Shown one piece after another: positions 45,758 to 53,517 of a stretch of DNA of 64,000 nucleotides (position 1 is its first letter; each line of letters starts with the position of its first letter). The DNA lies in the NCBI GenBank assembly GCA_021775255.1, contig JAJFIA010000014.1, positions 40,047-104,046 of the forward strand. The letters are read 5' to 3'. The translations under genes and the position numbers were made by a program. The DNA comes from Roseovarius sp. (lineage in GTDB: Bacteria; Pseudomonadota; Alphaproteobacteria; Rhodobacterales; Rhodobacteraceae). The notes under the pieces were generated by a model that was given only the letters and a program-made list of their open reading frames with translations, was not told the origin of the DNA and ran no database searches.

Positions 45758-46914
45758 TCTGCGGCTTTTGCCTGCCCCCGGTGGGCGATGATGCGGCCTG
45801 CGACCCAATCGTGAAAGCAATGGGTGGGGCTGTCCATCACCGGTGAGAATCGGCCGCCGTCAAACTGATCTACATGGCGGCCCTTTTGCATGCCTTCGAC
45901 CACAAAGATATCTTCCTCGAACACCGATTGCCATTGCGCGGTGTTGAGCCGGCGTAAATTTACATCGGTATCGGGCGTGGCATAATAGAGGTGGATATGT
46001 TCGGTTGTGTGTTCGGGGCCGTTGGGCTCGAGTATGATGGTAAAGGCATGATCACGCTGCGCGCCCAGCAGGACGTTGGGGTAAATGGCGATATATTCGG
46101 CCTGTTCGTGCCATTTTTCACCCACACCTTCGAAATCGGGGAATGTGGTGCCGGCATCATCTTTCAACTGCCGGTAAACCATGGTGCCCTGACCGGAAAA
46201 GCGCCCGGGGTTTTCAATGTGATAGTGATCTTCCAGCTTTGAATAGCTGTTGAGGCCGGGGTGTATCCATGGCAGGTGGTAGCTTTCGCAATAATTTTCC
46301 ACCGCCAGTTTCCAGTTGGTTTTCACGTCAAGCTGGAATTTGCTGTCGGCACCGCCGTGGTAAAGCGGCCTGTCGAAATCCTGCCAGCGCTCAATCACAT
46401 CGGCCATGGCATCCTCAAATTCCGCCGCATCGCCCGAGATGTTGATCCAGACCACATCGCGCCAGATATGGCTGCGCAGTTCCAGCAGGCCAAGATCCTC
46501 GCGTTTGATCGCTTCATGGGTGTTGTGCCCCGGGCCGCCCACATGCGGGGTGCTGACCAGCTTGCCCTTGGTGGAATAGCACCAGGAATGATAGGGGCAG
46601 CGAATGGCGCCTTCGATTTTGCGCGGCGCTTCAACCAGGATCATGCCGCGATGGCGGCAGATGTTATGAAACACCCGCACCCCGCCGTCTTTGTCGCGCA
46701 AGAGCAGCAACGGCATGCCCATAAACTCCAATGGAACGGCGTCACCAGGCTCGGGCACATCTGCAGCAACCGCCAGGCCGGCCCATTGTGCAAACAATAG
46801 GGCGTTTTTCTCTTCATTGTATATAGCGGGGTCGATGTAATGCGCATTCGGCAGGCCATTGGCATCTTTGACATCCCGGCGGACATTTGACAGATCGGTA
46901 AGATTATGGGGCAT
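45754..46914 (-). CDS. Rieske-type ring-hydroxylating/demethylating oxygenase, alpha subunit
   Basis: 386 residues. The Rieske [2Fe-2S] ligands are Cys86 and His88 (NICRHRG) and Cys106 and His109 (RCPYHSW). The mononuclear iron site follows in NWKLAVENYCESYHLPWIHP with His213 and His218. The length and single-chain type resemble aromatic-ring or quaternary-amine oxygenases (for example the glycine betaine GbcA group). Neither a reductase nor a beta subunit is next to it, so the electron donor must be encoded elsewhere. The only partner gene is the coupled 70-residue one downstream. The substrate is unknown. Confidence 0.85.
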   Translation of the reverse strand: MPHNLTDLSNVRRDVKDANGLPNAHYIDPAIYNEEKNALLFAQWAGLAVAADVPEPGDAVPLEFMGMPLLLLRDKDGGVRVFHNICRHRGMILVEAPRKIEGAIRCPYHSWCYSTKGKLVSTPHVGGPGHNTHEAIKREDLGLLELRSHIWRDVVWINISGDAAEFEDAMADVIERWQDFDRPLYHGGADSKFQLDVKTNWKLAVENYCESYHLPWIHPGLNSYSKLEDHYHIENPGRFSGQGTMVYRQLKDDAGTTFPDFEGVGEKWHEQAEYIAIYPNVLLGAQRDHAFTIILEPNGPEHTTEHIHLYYATPDTDVNLRRLNTAQWQSVFEEDIFVVEGMQKGRHVDQFDGGRFSPVMDSPTHCFHDWVAGRIIAHRGQAKAAE

Positions 46915-47273
46915 GGCCCTGTCCTTCTTGGCTGCAATGATGTGATAACAACAGCTTGATGCTAAACTAAACCGCCGATTTGCGACGACATTTTTCTCAA
47001 GGCGACAAAATTTATCTTACCGTTGCCGCGGGTAATCCGATAATGTTTTCAGGATTTATGGCTCTGGTACCGCATGGATTTAAGAAAATACGATTAAAAA
47101 TTAACCCTTTAGTACATGAATGCTGGACATGCAGTCAATTTATGCCAATTATATCACGGGCTGTGTCTGTTATTTGCCCTAATACACAGAATGCTTGATT
47201 GGGTTACTGGTGGTTTTACAGTTGGACAAATTCAATCCAAGTCAGTCGGGGGACATGGGGTTTTGGGGGTCGA
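46915..47273. other. AT-rich intergenic stretch
   Basis: These 359 bases separate the divergent Rieske gene and the small gene at 47274. The DNA is clearly richer in A and T than the surroundings. A 72-codon open frame (46980-47198) has no ribosome binding site and no likeness to a protein, so I do not call it. Promoters for both flanking genes must lie here. I found no repeat or RNA gene. Confidence 0.5.
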
Positions 47274-47576
47274 ATGCACGGGGTAATAATCTGGAGCGAC
47301 AAAACGCGGGGGCGGGCCGTGATCTGGTGCGAAGATCACGGTGATCTGGCGTTCTATGGCGGTGAAACGGAAGGCGGATCAATCGTGAACCGGTTTGAGC
47401 CGGGTGATCTGGTGCATTTCAACCTTCGTGAAGATGATAAACTCAGGCTGGCGCTCAAACCCCGGCTGGTGGCGGCGGATGAGTATCCGACATTGATGCA
47501 GGATCTCAAGGATACCGGGCGGGACATTGCCTCTGCATCACGATTGAGGCCGAATTTACGCAGCATCAGCCTATAA
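47274..47576 (+). CDS. Small hypothetical protein, possibly OB-fold (cold-shock-like)
   Basis: 100 residues from the ATG at 47274, which follows GGGGGTCGA. The N-terminal half (GVIIWSDKTRGRAVIWCEDH, GDLAFYGG) and FEPGDLVHFNL have the strand pattern of a cold-shock domain, in which a short WSD-RG segment replaces the usual WFN-KGFGF. The RNA-binding aromatics are mostly absent, so it may not bind nucleic acid. The C-terminus is basic (SASRLRPNLRSISL). It converges with ilvH. The call is tentative. Confidence 0.5.
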   Translation: MHGVIIWSDKTRGRAVIWCEDHGDLAFYGGETEGGSIVNRFEPGDLVHFNLREDDKLRLALKPRLVAADEYPTLMQDLKDTGRDIASASRLRPNLRSISL

Positions 47577-47603
47577 GGCGGGCGGTATTTCCGGCGGGTA
47601 TGA

Positions 47604-48164
47604 TCAGCTTCCGCGAGACAGGGCGGCCACGCCGGTGCGGGCAATCTCGATCAGGCCCAGAGGGCGCATGAGATCCGAGAAGGCATCAATTTTTTCCGGG
47701 GTGCCGGTGATTTCAAACACAAAGCAATCAAGCGTACTATCCACCACGCTGGCGCGGAATATATCCGCAAGGCGCAGGGCCTCGACACGCTTGTCGCCGG
47801 TGCCGGCAACTTTGATCAAGGCCAGTTCGCGCTCGACCGAGGGGCCTTCCACCGTCAGATCATGCACCTCATGCACCGGCACGATGCGGCCAAGCTGGGC
47901 CTTGATCTGTTCGATAACCTGCGGGGTGCCGTTGGTAACGATGGTGATGCGCGAGCGGTGACCGGCGTGATCGGTTTCGGCCACGGTCAGGCTGTCGATA
48001 TTATAGCCACGCCCGGAAAACAGGCCGATGACGCGGGCCAGAACCCCGGCCTCGTTGGTGACAATGACGGCAAGGGTGTGGGTTTCGGTTTTGTCCGAAA
48101 AATTCGGGCGCAGGTTATAGGCTGAATGCTTGGTCGAGCCTTTTTTGATTTTCAGAGCAGACAT
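47604..48164 (-). CDS. ilvH: Acetolactate synthase small (regulatory) subunit
   Basis: 186 residues. The ACT domain is clear (THTLAVIVTNEAGVLARVIGLFSGRGYNIDSLTVAET), followed by the C-terminal domain of IlvH with ALIKVAGTGDKR. It binds valine for feedback control and stimulates the catalytic subunit IlvI. The ATG at 48164 has AAAGGGGG upstream; an in-frame ATG five codons earlier would place this inside the gene. It is the second gene of an operon with ilvI, separated by 86 bases that contain a long perfect inverted repeat (48192-48245). Confidence 0.96.
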   Translation of the reverse strand: MSALKIKKGSTKHSAYNLRPNFSDKTETHTLAVIVTNEAGVLARVIGLFSGRGYNIDSLTVAETDHAGHRSRITIVTNGTPQVIEQIKAQLGRIVPVHEVHDLTVEGPSVERELALIKVAGTGDKRVEALRLADIFRASVVDSTLDCFVFEITGTPEKIDAFSDLMRPLGLIEIARTGVAALSRGS

Positions 48165-48191
48165 GATGCCCCCTTTCATTAATCTAAGTAT

Positions 48192-48245
48192 GCGTGGGTT
48201 TCACCCACCCTACGTTTCACCTCGTAGGGTGGGTGAAACCCACGC
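48192..48245. repeat. Dispersed palindromic repeat, copy C, inside the ilvI-ilvH spacer
   Basis: Positions 48192-48214 and 48223-48245 form a perfect 23-bp inverted repeat with an eight-base loop (TTTCACCT). Each arm holds GTGGGTTTCACCCACCCTAC or its complement. It lies between the ilvI stop (48251) and ilvH start (48164) and would form a very stable hairpin in the mRNA. Confidence 0.85.
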
Positions 48246-48250
48246 GCTGT

Positions 48251-50005
48251 TCAGACCAGCACCGCGCCGGCGGTGCCGATGGCGTCTTTGGCCGAATCCT
48301 CGCCCATCAACATCTGATTATGCGGTGCCCCCGAGGGGATCATCGGATAGCAGTTTTCGTGCTTTTCAACCCGACAATCAAAAATTACCGGGCCGTCATG
48401 ATTGATCATCTCGATGATCGCATCATCCAGATCTGCCGGGTCCGTGCACAGGATGCCCTTGGCCCCAAAAGCCTCGGCCAGTTTGACAAAATCGGGCAGG
48501 GCTTCGGACCAGGAATGTGAATAACGCTCGCCATGCAGCAATTCCTGCCATTGGCGGACCATGCCCAGGCGCTCGTTGTTCAAAATGAACTGCTTGACCG
48601 GCAGGCGAAATTGCACCGCTGTGCCCATCTCCTGCATGTTCATCAGCCATGAGGCCTCACCGGCCACATTGATCACCAATGCATCGCGGTGCGCCATCTG
48701 CACACCGATAGAGGCGGGAAAGCCGTAGCCCATGGTGCCAAGGCCGCCGGAGGTCATGAAGCGGTTCGGATCTTCAAAACCCAGATATTGCGCCGCCCAC
48801 ATCTGATGCTGGCCCACTTCGGTGGTGATATAACGATCATACCCCTTGGTCAGGGCCTCAAGCCGGGCCAGCGCGTGCTGGGGTTTGATGGTTTTGCCGG
48901 TTTGCGTGTAGGACAGGCAATCAACCGTTTTCCAATCCGCGATCTGCGCCCACCAGTTTTTCAGCCCCTCGCGGTTGACCTTGCGGCCGCGTGATTTCCA
49001 AACCTTCAGCAAATCTTCCAGCACATGCGCAATATCGCCGACAATCGGAATGTCGGCGCGCACGATCTTGTTGATCGAGCTGGGATCAATATCAATATGG
49101 GCCTTGATGGATTTCGGGCTGAAGTGATCCAATGTGCCGGTGATGCGGTCATCAAACCGCGCGCCGATATTCACCAGCAGATCACAGCCATGCATCGCCA
49201 TGTTGGCCTCGTAAAGCCCGTGCATCCCCAGCATCCCCAGCCAGTTCTTGCCAGAGGCCGGATAGGCGCCAAGGCCCATCAGGGTTGAGGTGATGGGAAT
49301 GCCCGTGGCCTCGACCAGTTCGCGCAGGAGCTGGCTGGCGGCGGGGCCGGAATTGATCACGCCACCGCCGGTATAGAACACCGGGCGTTTGGCTTTTTCC
49401 AGGGCGGCGACCAGCTCGGTTATTTCTTCCATATCGCCTTTGACCTGCGGCTGGTAATGGCTGGTATCCACCTTTTGTGGCGGGGTATAATGGCCATTGG
49501 CAAACTGCACGTCTTTGGGAATATCAATCAAAACCGGGCCGGGGCGGCCGGAAGTAGCCACATGAAACGCCTCGTGGATCACGGCGGCAAGCGCATCGGT
49601 TTCCTTGACCAGCCAGTTATGCTTGGTGCAGGGGCGGGTAATGCCCACGGTATCGGCCTCCTGAAAGGCGTCATTGCCGATCATGAAGGTGGGCACCTGA
49701 CCGGTGAGCACAACAATCGGGATACTGTCCAGAAGTGCATCCGTCATGCCCGTGACCGCATTGGTGGCCCCGGGGCCGGAAGTAACCAGAACAACGCCGG
49801 GTTTGCCGGTGGAACGGGCATAGCCCTCGGCGGCATGTACGGCGCCCTGCTCATGACGCACAAGGATGTGGCGGATATCGTTTTGCTGAAATACCTCGTC
49901 ATAAATCGGTAGCACCGCCCCGCCGGGATAGCCAAAGACAACATCCACCCCCTGATCCTTGAGGGCCTGGACTACCATTTTCGCTCCGGTCATCTGACGT
50001 GTCAT
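48251..50005 (-). CDS. ilvI: Acetolactate synthase large (catalytic) subunit
   Basis: 584 residues. It is a ThDP enzyme that makes acetolactate or acetohydroxybutyrate for valine, leucine and isoleucine. The catalytic Glu is in LVRHEQGAVHAAEGYAR, the FAD-binding middle domain is complete, and the ThDP/Mg region includes VINVAGEASWLMNMQE and QFILNNERLGMVRQW. The upstream region carries a promoter, a leader peptide with Leu-Leu-Val-Val-Ile-Val and a rho-independent terminator. Expression is thus controlled by attenuation in response to charged branched-chain tRNAs. Confidence 0.97.
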   Translation of the reverse strand: MTRQMTGAKMVVQALKDQGVDVVFGYPGGAVLPIYDEVFQQNDIRHILVRHEQGAVHAAEGYARSTGKPGVVLVTSGPGATNAVTGMTDALLDSIPIVVLTGQVPTFMIGNDAFQEADTVGITRPCTKHNWLVKETDALAAVIHEAFHVATSGRPGPVLIDIPKDVQFANGHYTPPQKVDTSHYQPQVKGDMEEITELVAALEKAKRPVFYTGGGVINSGPAASQLLRELVEATGIPITSTLMGLGAYPASGKNWLGMLGMHGLYEANMAMHGCDLLVNIGARFDDRITGTLDHFSPKSIKAHIDIDPSSINKIVRADIPIVGDIAHVLEDLLKVWKSRGRKVNREGLKNWWAQIADWKTVDCLSYTQTGKTIKPQHALARLEALTKGYDRYITTEVGQHQMWAAQYLGFEDPNRFMTSGGLGTMGYGFPASIGVQMAHRDALVINVAGEASWLMNMQEMGTAVQFRLPVKQFILNNERLGMVRQWQELLHGERYSHSWSEALPDFVKLAEAFGAKGILCTDPADLDDAIIEMINHDGPVIFDCRVEKHENCYPMIPSGAPHNQMLMGEDSAKDAIGTAGAVLV

Positions 50006-50046
50006 CTTGTTGCTCCGTTCATGACATCAACTTATTCTTATACGCA

Positions 50047-50074
50047 TAAAAAAGCCCCCGGAAATTTCGGGGGC
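50047..50074 (-). terminator. Attenuator terminator upstream of ilvI
   Basis: On the minus strand GCCCCCG and CGGGGGC form a stem around AAATTTC, followed by TTTTTT, 42 bases before the ilvI start. Directly 5' of it, CCCATGCGC (50073-50081) is complementary to GCGCATGGG (50107-50115), so a competing fold with the end of the leader peptide coding region is possible. Confidence 0.85.
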
Positions 50075-50099
50075 GCATGGGGGACCATTATGGTGTCCG

Positions 50100-50150
50100 T
50101 TACCGGCCCATGCGCTTACTTTCCACAATGACGACTAGCAGTCCCGTCAA
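50100..50150 (-). CDS. ilv leader peptide (16 residues, TTG start)
   Basis: The frame TTG ACG GGA CTG CTA GTC GTC ATT GTG ends in TAA and encodes MTGLLVVIVESKRMGR. Six consecutive branched-chain codons (Leu Leu Val Val Ile Val) lie upstream of the terminator. GGGAGAG stands five bases before the TTG. Ribosome stalling on these codons when Leu, Val or Ile tRNAs are uncharged would favour the alternative fold and read-through into ilvI. The peptide is judged from layout; such leaders are well known for ilv operons. Confidence 0.8.
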   Translation of the reverse strand: MTGLLVVIVESKRMGR

Positions 50151-50179
50151 GGCGACTCTCCCATGCTGCGTGTGCGAGA

Positions 50180-50207
50180 CATTATGGGCGGCATACGGGG
50201 GCGTCAA
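50180..50207 (-). promoter_or_regulatory. Promoter of the ilv leader-ilvI-ilvH operon
   Basis: On the minus strand TTGACG (50202-50207) is followed after 15 bases by CATAAT (50181-50186), or after 16 by ATAATG. Transcription would start about 25 bases before the leader peptide TTG. Confidence 0.6.
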
Positions 50208-50302
50208 GCGAGTTTTGCAAGAAATATGTCGCAACGGGGCGATATTCTTTTCATTTGTTGCGCCATACTTGGCGTAATGACACATGTTGAGGAATTTTAG
50301 CC

Positions 50303-51130
50303 ATGGGCAAGAAACTGAGCGATGCTGAAATAGCCTCCTATCACCGCGATGGGTTTCTGGCACCGGTTGACATCATGTCAGAGGATGAGGCCCTGCGCCT
50401 GCGCCGGGAACTGGAAGCGGCCGAGGCAAAATGGCCCGAAGCCTTCGAGGGGGCGGCGCGCAACAATGCGCATCTTAATCTGATCTGCCTTGATGAGATC
50501 GTGCATCATCCGGTGCTTGGGGATGCGATGGAAGATCTGCTGGGGCCGGACATTCTGAATTATGGCACGGTTTTGTTCATCAAAGAGCCGCATGATCCGG
50601 GCTTCGTCAGTTGGCATCAGGATGCGCGCTATATGGGGCTTGAGCCGCATGTGGGCATCACCGCCTGGGTGGCGCTGTCACCTGCGAGCAAAGAGAGCGG
50701 ATGCATGAAGATGATCCCCGGCAGCCATGCCGAGATCAGGCCGCATGATGACACTTACGGCGAACAGAATATCCTGACACGCGGGCAGGAGGTCAGGGAT
50801 GTGGATGAAAGCAAGGCTGTTGCCACCGAATTGCGCCCCGGTCAGGCGTCATTTCATTCGGCGCGGGTGATCCATGCCTCTGAGCCCAACCGCTCGGATG
50901 ACCGGCGTATCGGGTTTGTGATCCAGCCCTATATGCCGCCGGATGTGAAGCAGGTGATCCGGCCCACCGGCGCGCAACTGGTTCGGGGCGATGACCGGAT
51001 CGGTAATTTCTATCGTCTTGACCGGCCAAAACGCGATATGGACCCGGATGATGTGGCAAAGCGCGACAAGGTCAATCAGGAATGGGCGGATATCCTCTAT
51101 CACGGGGCAAAGATGCGCCGGGATTATTAA
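50303..51130 (+). CDS. Phytanoyl-CoA dioxygenase (PhyH) family Fe(II)/2-oxoglutarate oxygenase
   Basis: 275 residues. The iron triad of this family is visible: His105-x-Asp107 in SWHQDARYMGL and His191 in RVIHASEPNRSDD, with Arg residues after it for 2-oxoglutarate. GCMKMIPGSHAE is a common PhyH segment. The enzyme would hydroxylate an unactivated carbon of a small molecule; related proteins act on ectoine, halogenated compounds or phosphonates, and the true substrate is unknown. It is divergent from the ilv operon and stands alone; GAGGA lies nine bases before the ATG. Confidence 0.82.
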   Translation: MGKKLSDAEIASYHRDGFLAPVDIMSEDEALRLRRELEAAEAKWPEAFEGAARNNAHLNLICLDEIVHHPVLGDAMEDLLGPDILNYGTVLFIKEPHDPGFVSWHQDARYMGLEPHVGITAWVALSPASKESGCMKMIPGSHAEIRPHDDTYGEQNILTRGQEVRDVDESKAVATELRPGQASFHSARVIHASEPNRSDDRRIGFVIQPYMPPDVKQVIRPTGAQLVRGDDRIGNFYRLDRPKRDMDPDDVAKRDKVNQEWADILYHGAKMRRDY

Positions 51131-51144
51131 AGCGAAACGCGCGG

Positions 51145-51209
51145 AACTTATTGATGTTGCGGGCGTTTCAAGATCAAGTTGCGTTTCAACTTAATCTCGA
51201 AACGCTTTA
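51145..51209 (-). repeat. 65-bp dispersed element (copy 2, inverted)
   Basis: Reverse complement of 45309-45373 with about eight mismatches in 65. It lies in the gap after the PhyH gene and before the end of the convergent response regulator gene. Confidence 0.75.
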
Positions 51210-51228
51210 GGGCAGGGCACATGCCGGA

Positions 51229-51873
51229 TCAAAGCTGCACGCCGGTGCCCTGCAAAACACCATGTTCCATGGCATAGCGGGTGAGGCCCGCAGTTGACGA
51301 AATGCCAAGCTTGCGCTTGATGTTCTTGCGGTGGGTTTCAACCGTGCGCACGGAAATATCCAGATTCTGGGCCACATCCTTGTTGGATTTGCCCTGCGCC
51401 AGTTGCAACAGGATGGTTTGCTCGCGGTTGGTAAGCTGCCCCCGGTCGGAGGCGTCATAAGGCTCGAGCGATTCCAAAGCACCGGTACAGAGGTAGCGCT
51501 GACCGGTCATCACCACATCAATCGCGCGTTTGATCTTGTTGGTGGGTACATCCTTGAGCACATAGCCAAGGGCGCCGTGGCTGAGGGCTGAAGAGATATA
51601 TTCGGGGCTGTCATGCATGCTGAGGATCAGGATGCGGGTTTTGGGGCGGCGTTCAAGGATGATCTCGGTTGTGGTCAGGCCGCCGATGCCGGGCATGTTG
51701 AGATCAAGCAGAATCACATCAGGATCAAGCACCTCGACCTGATCAATGATGTCGCGCCCATCAAACAGCGTGGCAATCACATTGATATCCTCATACCCTT
51801 CAAGGATTGATTGAATGCCTTCGGCTACCATCGGATGATCATCGACAATCACAATGCGGGTGGGGCATTTCAT
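51229..51873 (-). CDS. NarL/LuxR-type response regulator
   Basis: 214 residues. The receiver domain has the acidic pocket IVIVDDHPMVAEG, the phosphoacceptor Asp57 in VILLDLNMPGIGG and a Lys in GYVLKDVP. The C-terminal LuxR-type helix-turn-helix is LTNREQTILLQLAQGKSNKD followed by VAQNLDISVRTVETHRKNIK. Its start overlaps the kinase stop by four bases (ATGA), so both are made together. It most likely controls the divergent TRAP operon at 53518-57957. Confidence 0.93.
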   Translation of the reverse strand: MKCPTRIVIVDDHPMVAEGIQSILEGYEDINVIATLFDGRDIIDQVEVLDPDVILLDLNMPGIGGLTTTEIILERRPKTRILILSMHDSPEYISSALSHGALGYVLKDVPTNKIKRAIDVVMTGQRYLCTGALESLEPYDASDRGQLTNREQTILLQLAQGKSNKDVAQNLDISVRTVETHRKNIKRKLGISSTAGLTRYAMEHGVLQGTGVQL

Positions 51874-53297
51874 GCGCGGGCCTTTGATTTGTGATCGCTG
51901 TTGTCTTGCGGATTAAGCAGGTGTGAAAGCGGCACTGTGGCTTCAATTATAGTGCCGGATTTCGAGGATAGTACCCGTAAATTTCCGTCAAGCTGATCAA
52001 TCCGCTCTTGCATGTTGCGCAGGCCCAGCCCGCCATTTGGGGTGTCATTGGTCTGGCGCGTGTCCAGACCACAGCCATTATCGGCAATAAGCAAGGTCGC
52101 CCCTTTGGCATGGCCCCGCAGATCAATCGTCAGGCGGGTCGCCCCGGAATGGCGCTCGATATTGGTCAGCGCTTCCTGTGCGATGCGGTAAAGCGCAATC
52201 TTGGCGTTCTCATCCAGACGATTGCGAAACACCACGGTGGTGAAATCAGATTTTATACCAGTGCGTTTGCTGAAATCATCCGCGAGGGCCTTGATTGCCG
52301 GGCCGAGGCCAAGATCATCAAGCACGGCAGGGCGCAGATCGCGGCTGATGCGGCGGACCTCCTGAATTGCGCCGGAAAGATGGGTGATGCCAGCCTCAAG
52401 GTTTTCGTTGCCACGCGCATTGCCCGCCCCCAGCCTGCGTTTGGCGGTATCAAGGGCATAGCGCACCCCCACAAGGATCTGACTGATGCCGTCATGCAAT
52501 TCACGCGCCACGCGCGAGCGTTCTTCTTCCTGGGCGTCAAACACCCGTTGGGTGAGCTTTTTAAGCTTGGCATCGGCCAGGCGGCGTTCGCGGATATTGA
52601 TGAACAGCCCGGAGGAGAAGATCAGCACCAAAGCCGCCAGGGTGATCCCCCCGATATGAAGGAATGTGCGGCGAATACCGGCCTCGACCCCCGCGCGCGA
52701 GGCCGCAACCTTGGCCACCACATCATCTATGAAAACACCGGTGCCCAAGGCCCAGCGCCAATCCTGCAACCCGATCACATAGGTCACCATCCGGGCGGTC
52801 TCGCCGGTGCTTGGCTTTTGCGATATGTATGTATGATAGCCGCCGCCGCTGCGCGCCAGTTCAATGAGCGTATCGGTAATAGGGGTGCCATTCGGATCAG
52901 TCATGCCGGTCCAGTTGCTGCCAATCAAAGCGGTCTGGCGCGGGCTGACAAGGTTGTTGCCGTCATAATCATAAACAAAGAAAAACCCGTCCTGCCCATA
53001 GAGCATGGCCGACAGTAACTGCGTAACCTCAAGCATTGCTTCCTTATCATCGGGTGCGGCCCGGCCATAAATATTGACAAACGCAGTGCGCGCCAGCGAC
53101 AGATAGTTCTTCAGCTCGGCCCGTTTGGCGATGATCAGTTGCTGCTCAAGGTTTCTGATTTCGCGTTCGGCCAACTGGCGCGATTGCAATGTCACCAGCA
53201 CCGAAATCACCACAGCCGCCAGAATAAGCGGCATGGTAGCTGTAAGATACAGCTTTTGGCCATAATTCAGCGGCAGAAATTCACGCAGAGGTCGCAT
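51870..53297 (-). CDS. Membrane histidine kinase with periplasmic Cache sensor (HisKA_3 type)
   Basis: 475 residues. A membrane helix at about 18-37, a periplasmic single Cache domain at about 40-205 (GQDGFFFVYDYDGNNLVSPR, then YVIGLQDWRWALGTGVFIDD), a second helix at about 213-234, and a HisKA_3 domain with His268 in RSRVARELHDGISQ. The ATPase domain has N (EALTNIERHSG) and G boxes (DNGCGL, GGLGLRNM). Cache domains bind small carboxylates or amino acids. It is followed by its response regulator and diverges from a TRAP operon. This layout is seen where the kinase senses the transporter's organic-acid substrate. Confidence 0.93.
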   Translation of the reverse strand: MRPLREFLPLNYGQKLYLTATMPLILAAVVISVLVTLQSRQLAEREIRNLEQQLIIAKRAELKNYLSLARTAFVNIYGRAAPDDKEAMLEVTQLLSAMLYGQDGFFFVYDYDGNNLVSPRQTALIGSNWTGMTDPNGTPITDTLIELARSGGGYHTYISQKPSTGETARMVTYVIGLQDWRWALGTGVFIDDVVAKVAASRAGVEAGIRRTFLHIGGITLAALVLIFSSGLFINIRERRLADAKLKKLTQRVFDAQEEERSRVARELHDGISQILVGVRYALDTAKRRLGAGNARGNENLEAGITHLSGAIQEVRRISRDLRPAVLDDLGLGPAIKALADDFSKRTGIKSDFTTVVFRNRLDENAKIALYRIAQEALTNIERHSGATRLTIDLRGHAKGATLLIADNGCGLDTRQTNDTPNGGLGLRNMQERIDQLDGNLRVLSSKSGTIIEATVPLSHLLNPQDNSDHKSKARA

Positions 53298-53318
53298 GGC
53301 GAATCGATACGTCGAAAT

Positions 53319-53397
53319 GTGGCAAATTCCCAGCCCGGAATGATGAAAGCGGCCCTGAACCCCCGATATTTGGCCCTGACGACACGGTTTTTGCCAC
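53319..53397. promoter_or_regulatory. Inverted pair GTGGCAAA ... TTTGCCAC in the kinase-TRAP intergenic region
   Basis: GTGGCAAA (53319-53326) and its complement TTTGCCAC (53390-53397) lie 71 bases apart in the 220-bp gap between the kinase and TRAP binding-protein starts. They are candidate half-sites for the LuxR-type response regulator. The evidence is only the symmetry and position. Confidence 0.3.
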
Positions 53398-53517
53398 TTC
53401 TACGCAGTACCCGGTATTTCCAAATGCCAAATCGCAGGCTAGTGTTCGCGCACTTACATCGATCCGCGTGCATCCTTTCAAGGTTGTACGCTGCAAAACT
53501 CTGGGAGGAAATAACAT

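Noticed and set aside
46980..47198. Plus-strand open frame of 72 codons in the AT-rich gap
   Set aside because: No ribosome binding site, no recognisable protein pattern; explained by chance in AT-rich DNA.
52008..53018. Plus-strand open frame of 336 codons
   Set aside because: Antisense to the histidine kinase, whose Cache, HisKA_3 and ATPase motifs are intact.
53298..53517. Sigma-54 promoter for the TRAP operon
   Set aside because: TGGCAAATTCCCAGCC and similar words lack the TTGC at the required -12 distance, and the regulator is a LuxR type, not an NtrC type.
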